Assembly (NCBI GenBank): GCA_045600905.1
Contig: JAZRYT010000085.1
Coordinates: 1 to 18,443, forward strand
Length of the DNA: 18,443 nt
Direction of reading: 5' to 3'
Source: F23-D06 sp045600905
GTDB lineage: Bacteria; Bacteroidota; Bacteroidia; Bacteroidales; WCHB1-69
Shown here piece after piece: positions 15,012 through 18,443 of this stretch. Position 1 is the first letter of the stretch; each line of letters opens with the position of its first letter. The notes below the pieces were generated by a model. The model was not told the DNA's origin. It saw nothing but the letters and a program-made list of their open reading frames with translations, and did not search any database. The position numbers and the translations under genes are program-made.

Positions 15012-16418
15012 ATGAAATTAGACTTTCTGGGCGCTACCGAAGAGGTGACTGGTAGCAAATTCATGCTCACCACAAAAAAAGGGAAAAAAATTCTGCTCGA
15101 TTGCGGAATGTACCAAGGTAAAGGTCTGGAAACAGACAAAATGAACCGTGACCTCGGGTTCGATCCCAAAGAAGTGGACTTTCTGCTGCTTTCTCACGCG
15201 CACATCGACCACTCCGGCCTTATTCCCTATATTTTCAAACTCGGATTCAGAGGCAAAGTATTCTGCACCCCGGCCACACGTGACCTCTGCGCCATAATGT
15301 TGGCGGACTCAGGACGAATCCAAGAGGCTGATGCCAAGCAGTTCAACAAAAAGAAAGAGCGCCTGGACAAAGAGCCCATTGAGCCGATCTACACGGAAAA
15401 GGACGCTGCAGAATGTATGTCCCAGTTTGTCAGCATTCCGCGCGAACTCAAATTCTTCATCACGGAAGATGTCTCTATCGAATTTTTCGAGACAGGGCAC
15501 ATGTTAGGCAGCAGCGCCATCTTCATCACCTTCAAGGAAGGGAGAAAGACCAGAACGCTTTGCTACACAGGAGATGTCGGCAGATACGACAAACGAATCC
15601 TGCCCAACCCCATCGCATTTCCGCCTGCAGACTACATCATTACGGAATCCACCTACGGCGACAGGCTGCATTCCACTTTGGATGATGCCGACCGCCAGCT
15701 GATGCTTGTAGTAAAGGACGCCTGCACCAAACGATTGGGCAAGCTCCTGATTCCGTCCTTCGCAATCGGCAGGACACAGGAAATCGTCTATACGCTGCAT
15801 CGTCTGAAACAAGCCGGCGATTTGCCTGACATTGAAATATTTGTAGATAGCCCGTTAGCCTGCTCTGCTACAAATATTTACCGTCTGCACGACGAGAACT
15901 TCAACGCCGAAATGCGTCAATTTATGGAGAACACCAAGGATCCTTTCGGTTTTGACAACCTCACCTACGTAAGAACGGTGGATGATTCTAAGAAGCTCAA
16001 CACATACAACCGTCCGTGCATCATCATTTCCGCATCCGGGATGATGGAAGCCGGCCGTATCAAACATCATCTGGCCAACAACATTGAAGACCCCAAGACG
16101 ACCATCCTCTGCGTCGGCTATTGTTCACCAACAACCTTGGGTGCCAAAATCATGCGCGGCGACCCCATCGTTTCCATCTTCGGCGAGCTGCACAAGGTGA
16201 AAGCGCATCTGGAACGCATCGATGCCTACTCTGGACACGCAGACTACAAGGAACTCATCCAATACTTGTCCTGCCAAAAAGGCAACAAACGACTCAAAAA
16301 AATCTTCATCGTCCACGGTGAAGGAGAAGTTCGCGATGCCTACGCAAAACATTTGAAAGACGCAGGTTTCAAACAAGCCTACGTGCCGAGTTTCCTTGAA
16401 AGCCAAGAACTTATCTAA
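15012..16418 (+). CDS. Metallo-beta-lactamase/beta-CASP ribonuclease family protein (YSH1/CPSF-like)
   Basis: A 468-residue two-zinc hydrolase with an inserted beta-CASP domain, the architecture of RNA-processing nucleases. Metal ligands are visible: D30, SHAHIDH (H62, H64, D66, H67), H163 in TGHMLGSS, D188 in TGDVG, and H435 in IVHGEGE. Beta-CASP features include ITESTYGD (E212), SASGMMEAGRIKHHL and YSGHADYKEL (H409). The protein is probably a cytoplasmic endo- or exoribonuclease; no KH or other RNA-binding domain is attached. It lies 12 bp after the cytochrome b-like gene, so it is co-transcribed with dsrC, but a functional tie is not evident. Confidence 0.9.
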   Translation: MKLDFLGATEEVTGSKFMLTTKKGKKILLDCGMYQGKGLETDKMNRDLGFDPKEVDFLLLSHAHIDHSGLIPYIFKLGFRGKVFCTPATRDLCAIMLADSGRIQEADAKQFNKKKERLDKEPIEPIYTEKDAAECMSQFVSIPRELKFFITEDVSIEFFETGHMLGSSAIFITFKEGRKTRTLCYTGDVGRYDKRILPNPIAFPPADYIITESTYGDRLHSTLDDADRQLMLVVKDACTKRLGKLLIPSFAIGRTQEIVYTLHRLKQAGDLPDIEIFVDSPLACSATNIYRLHDENFNAEMRQFMENTKDPFGFDNLTYVRTVDDSKKLNTYNRPCIIISASGMMEAGRIKHHLANNIEDPKTTILCVGYCSPTTLGAKIMRGDPIVSIFGELHKVKAHLERIDAYSGHADYKELIQYLSCQKGNKRLKKIFIVHGEGEVRDAYAKHLKDAGFKQAYVPSFLESQELI

Positions 16419-16428
16419 CAACAATATT

Positions 16429-16433
16429 GGAGG
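16429..16433 (+). promoter_or_regulatory. Shine-Dalgarno sequence fixing a TTG start for rmlD
   Basis: GGAGG is followed after 8 nt by TTG at 16442. The open frame extends back to another TTG at 16427, but that codon overlaps the SD itself, and the family begins MKILVTGANGQLG, exactly as from 16442. Confidence 0.75.
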
Positions 16434-16441
16434 AACAGACT

Positions 16442-17308
16442 TTGAAAATTTTAGTAACCGGAGCCAACGGCCAACTTGGGCACTGCATTCAAGACCTTTC
16501 GCAGACAGAGGCCTACCGTCAACACGAATATGTTTTCACAGACATTGAAGAGCTCGACATCTGCAACTTAACCGCCATTGAGGATTTCGTAACGAAGATC
16601 CAGCCCGATGTCATCATCAATGCTGCAGCCTATACGGCTGTCGATAAAGCGGAAGACGACATTGAAAAAGCATATCTGCTCAACCGCGACGCCGTGGCCA
16701 ACCTCGCAAAAGTCGCTCAAACACATAACATATACTTAGCACATATATCCACCGACTACGTATTTTCGGGCGAAGACTGCCATCCATATACTACTGACGC
16801 CCCGGCAAATCCTAAATCTATATACGGGAGATCCAAAGCTGAAGGTGAAAAGGCCATCTTAGAGAGTGGCTGCAACGCCACCATCATCCGCACATCCTGG
16901 CTGTATTCCGAATACGGACACAACTTTGTCAAGACAATGCTGAAGTTGGGAAAAGAAAGAGAGGTGTTGAATGTCGTGTTTGACCAAATAGGCGGGCCCA
17001 CATACGCCGGCGACTTGGCCAATGCCGTATTCAAATCCATTACATATAATATTAATAAGCCTGGCGTGCAAATTTACCATTACGCGAATGAGGGTACGAC
17101 AAGTTGGTTCGACTTCACGAAAGCCATTATGGAAATTGCCGGAATTGGATGTAAAATCAATGCCATTTTCACATCAGAATATCCCGCCAAAGCGCCAAGA
17201 CCTGCCTATTCTGTGTTTGATTTGAGCAAGATAAAGAAAGAGATGGGATTGGAAATCCCCTATTGGAGAGAGAGTTTGAAACTGATTATCAATAAATTAC
17301 AGCAATAA
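16442..17308 (+). CDS. rmlD: dTDP-4-dehydrorhamnose reductase
   Basis: An NAD(P)H-dependent short-chain reductase that completes dTDP-L-rhamnose synthesis for surface polysaccharide. From the TTG start it has 288 residues, the usual length. GANGQLG (7-13) binds the cofactor, AAYTAVDKAEDD (62-73) and ISTDYVFSG (102-110, T104) are family motifs, and the catalytic pair is Y128 and K132 in YGRSKAEGEKA. RTSWLYSEYGHNFVKTML and DQIGGPTYAGDLA complete the signature. It is last in the dsrC operon, 23 bp after the nuclease gene. rmlA, rmlB and rmlC are not nearby. The SD sequence and TTG start differ from all its neighbours. Confidence 0.93.
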   Translation: MKILVTGANGQLGHCIQDLSQTEAYRQHEYVFTDIEELDICNLTAIEDFVTKIQPDVIINAAAYTAVDKAEDDIEKAYLLNRDAVANLAKVAQTHNIYLAHISTDYVFSGEDCHPYTTDAPANPKSIYGRSKAEGEKAILESGCNATIIRTSWLYSEYGHNFVKTMLKLGKEREVLNVVFDQIGGPTYAGDLANAVFKSITYNINKPGVQIYHYANEGTTSWFDFTKAIMEIAGIGCKINAIFTSEYPAKAPRPAYSVFDLSKIKKEMGLEIPYWRESLKLIINKLQQ

Positions 17309-17330
17309 ATATTTTTTTAATCAAAAGATG

Positions 17331-17359
17331 TGGAAGATTAAAAAAATAATGTATTTTTG
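17331..17359 (+). promoter_or_regulatory. Promoter of the tRNA-Thr-tuf transcript
   Basis: TATTTTTG at 17352-17359, followed by CCCGC, is a perfect -7 box. Eighteen bp upstream is TGG (17331-17333) in place of TTG. It is the only promoter I see before tRNA-Thr and tuf, which are probably co-transcribed. Confidence 0.8.
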
Positions 17360-17407
17360 CCCGCTCAAATAAACGAAACGAATCGTTCTTTGTTTTAGAC
17401 GCAAAAA

Positions 17408-17479
17408 GCCGTTGTAGCTCAGTGGTAGAGTACATCCTTGGTAAGGATGGGGTCATGAGTTCAACTCTCATCAACGGCT
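17408..17479 (+). tRNA. tRNA-Thr(GGU)
   Basis: A complete cloverleaf. The acceptor arms GCCGTTG and CAACGGC pair fully, with T as discriminator base. The D arm is GCTC-AGTGGTA-GAGT, the anticodon arm CATCC-TTGGTAA-GGATG with anticodon GGT, the variable loop GGGTC, and the T arm ATGAG-TTCAACT-CTCAT. CCA is not encoded. It lies 51 bp before tuf; tRNA-Thr directly before an EF-Tu gene is an old arrangement found in E. coli and in Bacteroides. Confidence 0.97.
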
Positions 17480-17530
17480 CAATTAGAAAACAATTCAATT
17501 TAAAAATATTAATCATAAATTATAGAAAAA

Positions 17531-18443
17531 ATGGCAAAAGAGAAATTTGAACGTACCAAACCCCACGTAAACGTGGGTACAATCGGTCACATTGACCATG
17601 GTAAAACAACTTTGACAGCCGCTATCACAACAGTATTGGCTGACCAAGGTCTTTCTGAATTGAGATCTTTCGATTCTATCGATAATGCTCCTGAAGAAAA
17701 AGAGCGTGGTATTACAATTAACACCGCTCACATTGAATATCAAACAGCTGAACGTCACTATGCACACGTTGACTGTCCGGGTCACGCCGACTATGTAAAG
17801 AACATGGTAACTGGTGCTGCTCAAATGGATGGCGCTATCCTCGTTGTTGCTGCTACCGATGGTCCGATGCCTCAAACTCGTGAACACATCTTGTTGGCAA
17901 AACAGGTTGGTGTACCTAGAATGGTTGTTTTCATGAACAAAGTTGACTTGGTTGACGACCCTGAGTTGTTAGACCTCGTTGAAATGGAAATTCGTGACCT
18001 CCTTTCCTTCTACGGTTTCGACGGTGACAACACACCGGTTATCCGCGGTTCTGCTCTCGGCGGCTTGAACCTCGAACCGAAATGGGTTGAAAAGGTTATG
18101 GAACTTATGAACGCTGTTGACACTTGGATTCCACTTCCTCCTCGTGACGTAGATAAAGACTTCCTCATGCCTGTTGAAGACGTATTCTCCATCACTGGTC
18201 GTGGTACCGTTGCTACAGGTCGTATCGAAACTGGTATCATCCACACTTCTGACCCTGTTGATATCATCGGTATGGGTCCTGAAAAACTTAAATCAGTCGT
18301 TGCTGGTGTCGAAATGTTCCGTAAGATCCTCGACGAAGGTGAAGCTGGTGATAACGTAGGTTTGTTGCTCCGTGGTATTGATAAAGATGAAATCCGCCGT
18401 GGTATGGTTATCGCAAAACCGGGTTCCATTCATCCTCACAAAC
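17531..18443 (+). CDS. tuf: Elongation factor Tu, 5' part (cut by the window edge)
   Basis: The first 304 codons of EF-Tu, the GTPase that delivers aminoacyl-tRNA to the ribosome. The G domain is complete: GHIDHGKTT (P loop; Ile in place of the usual Val), RGITINTAHIEY (switch I), DCPGHADYVKNM (switch II), NKVDLVD and the RGSALGGL region. Domain II begins near MPVEDVFSITGRGTVATGRIETG. The frame is still open at the right edge. The gene starts with ATG without SD. Codons are strongly biased, as expected for one of the most abundant proteins. In Bacteroidota tRNA-Trp, secE, nusG and ribosomal protein genes usually follow. Confidence 0.98.
   Translation, partial: MAKEKFERTKPHVNVGTIGHIDHGKTTLTAAITTVLADQGLSELRSFDSIDNAPEEKERGITINTAHIEYQTAERHYAHVDCPGHADYVKNMVTGAAQMDGAILVVAATDGPMPQTREHILLAKQVGVPRMVVFMNKVDLVDDPELLDLVEMEIRDLLSFYGFDGDNTPVIRGSALGGLNLEPKWVEKVMELMNAVDTWIPLPPRDVDKDFLMPVEDVFSITGRGTVATGRIETGIIHTSDPVDIIGMGPEKLKSVVAGVEMFRKILDEGEAGDNVGLLLRGIDKDEIRRGMVIAKPGSIHPHK

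Noticed and set aside
1..18443. CRISPR arrays, insertion sequences, toxin-antitoxin pairs or defence genes
   Set aside because: I looked on both strands and found no spaced repeat series, transposase, terminal inverted repeats or defence-type domains.

Overview
The window looks like chromosomal DNA of a member of the Bacteroidota, most likely Bacteroidales. Three lines of sequence evidence agree. Upstream regions carry the Bacteroidota promoter form (TTG about 18 bp before TAnnTTTG). Most genes lack a Shine-Dalgarno (SD) sequence. One gene encodes a large secreted protein ending in a gliding-motility/type IX secretion (type B) sorting domain. The content is mostly housekeeping; I see no phage, insertion sequence or CRISPR array.

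Layout. 1-849: non-coding. It holds a minus-strand promoter and structured leader running off the left edge (possibly an rRNA operon leader), a repeat pair upstream of that promoter, and the rpsU promoter. 850-2331 (+): rpsU (bS21), a XerC/D-type recombinase and a short ribosome hibernation factor (hpf), closed by a bidirectional terminator. 2421-7521 (-): a WbpE-like aminotransferase, a WbpD-like acetyltransferase and a type IX secretion cargo protein, nearly gapless, then a SIMPL-domain protein. 7718-9918 (+): a DUF1015 protein and an HlpA-like glycosyltransferase. 9990-12176 (+): a membrane TPR protein, ribH and fmt, tightly packed. 12332-13352 (+): an HU protein with terminator, then a TrmH-type tRNA methyltransferase. 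13324-13923 (-): pnuC, overlapping the trmH end. 14020-17308 (+): dsrC, a NarI/DsrM/TmcC-like membrane cytochrome b, a beta-CASP metallo-beta-lactamase nuclease and rmlD. 17408-18443 (+): tRNA-Thr(GGU) and the first 304 codons of tuf.

Three points stand out. (1) A DsrC with both redox cysteines (C93, C104; 105 aa) sits directly upstream of a TmcC/DsrM-like membrane protein, with no sulfite reductase or HdrD-like partner in view. (2) In a group where the ribosomal anti-SD is thought to be masked by bS21, good SD sequences occur here on only three genes: rpsU itself, hpf two genes downstream, and rmlD, whose start is TTG. That suggests a bS21-responsive translational set. (3) The two diacetamido-glucuronate-type sugar enzymes are in one transcription unit with a type IX cargo protein, which recalls the sugar used to anchor such cargo in Porphyromonas.
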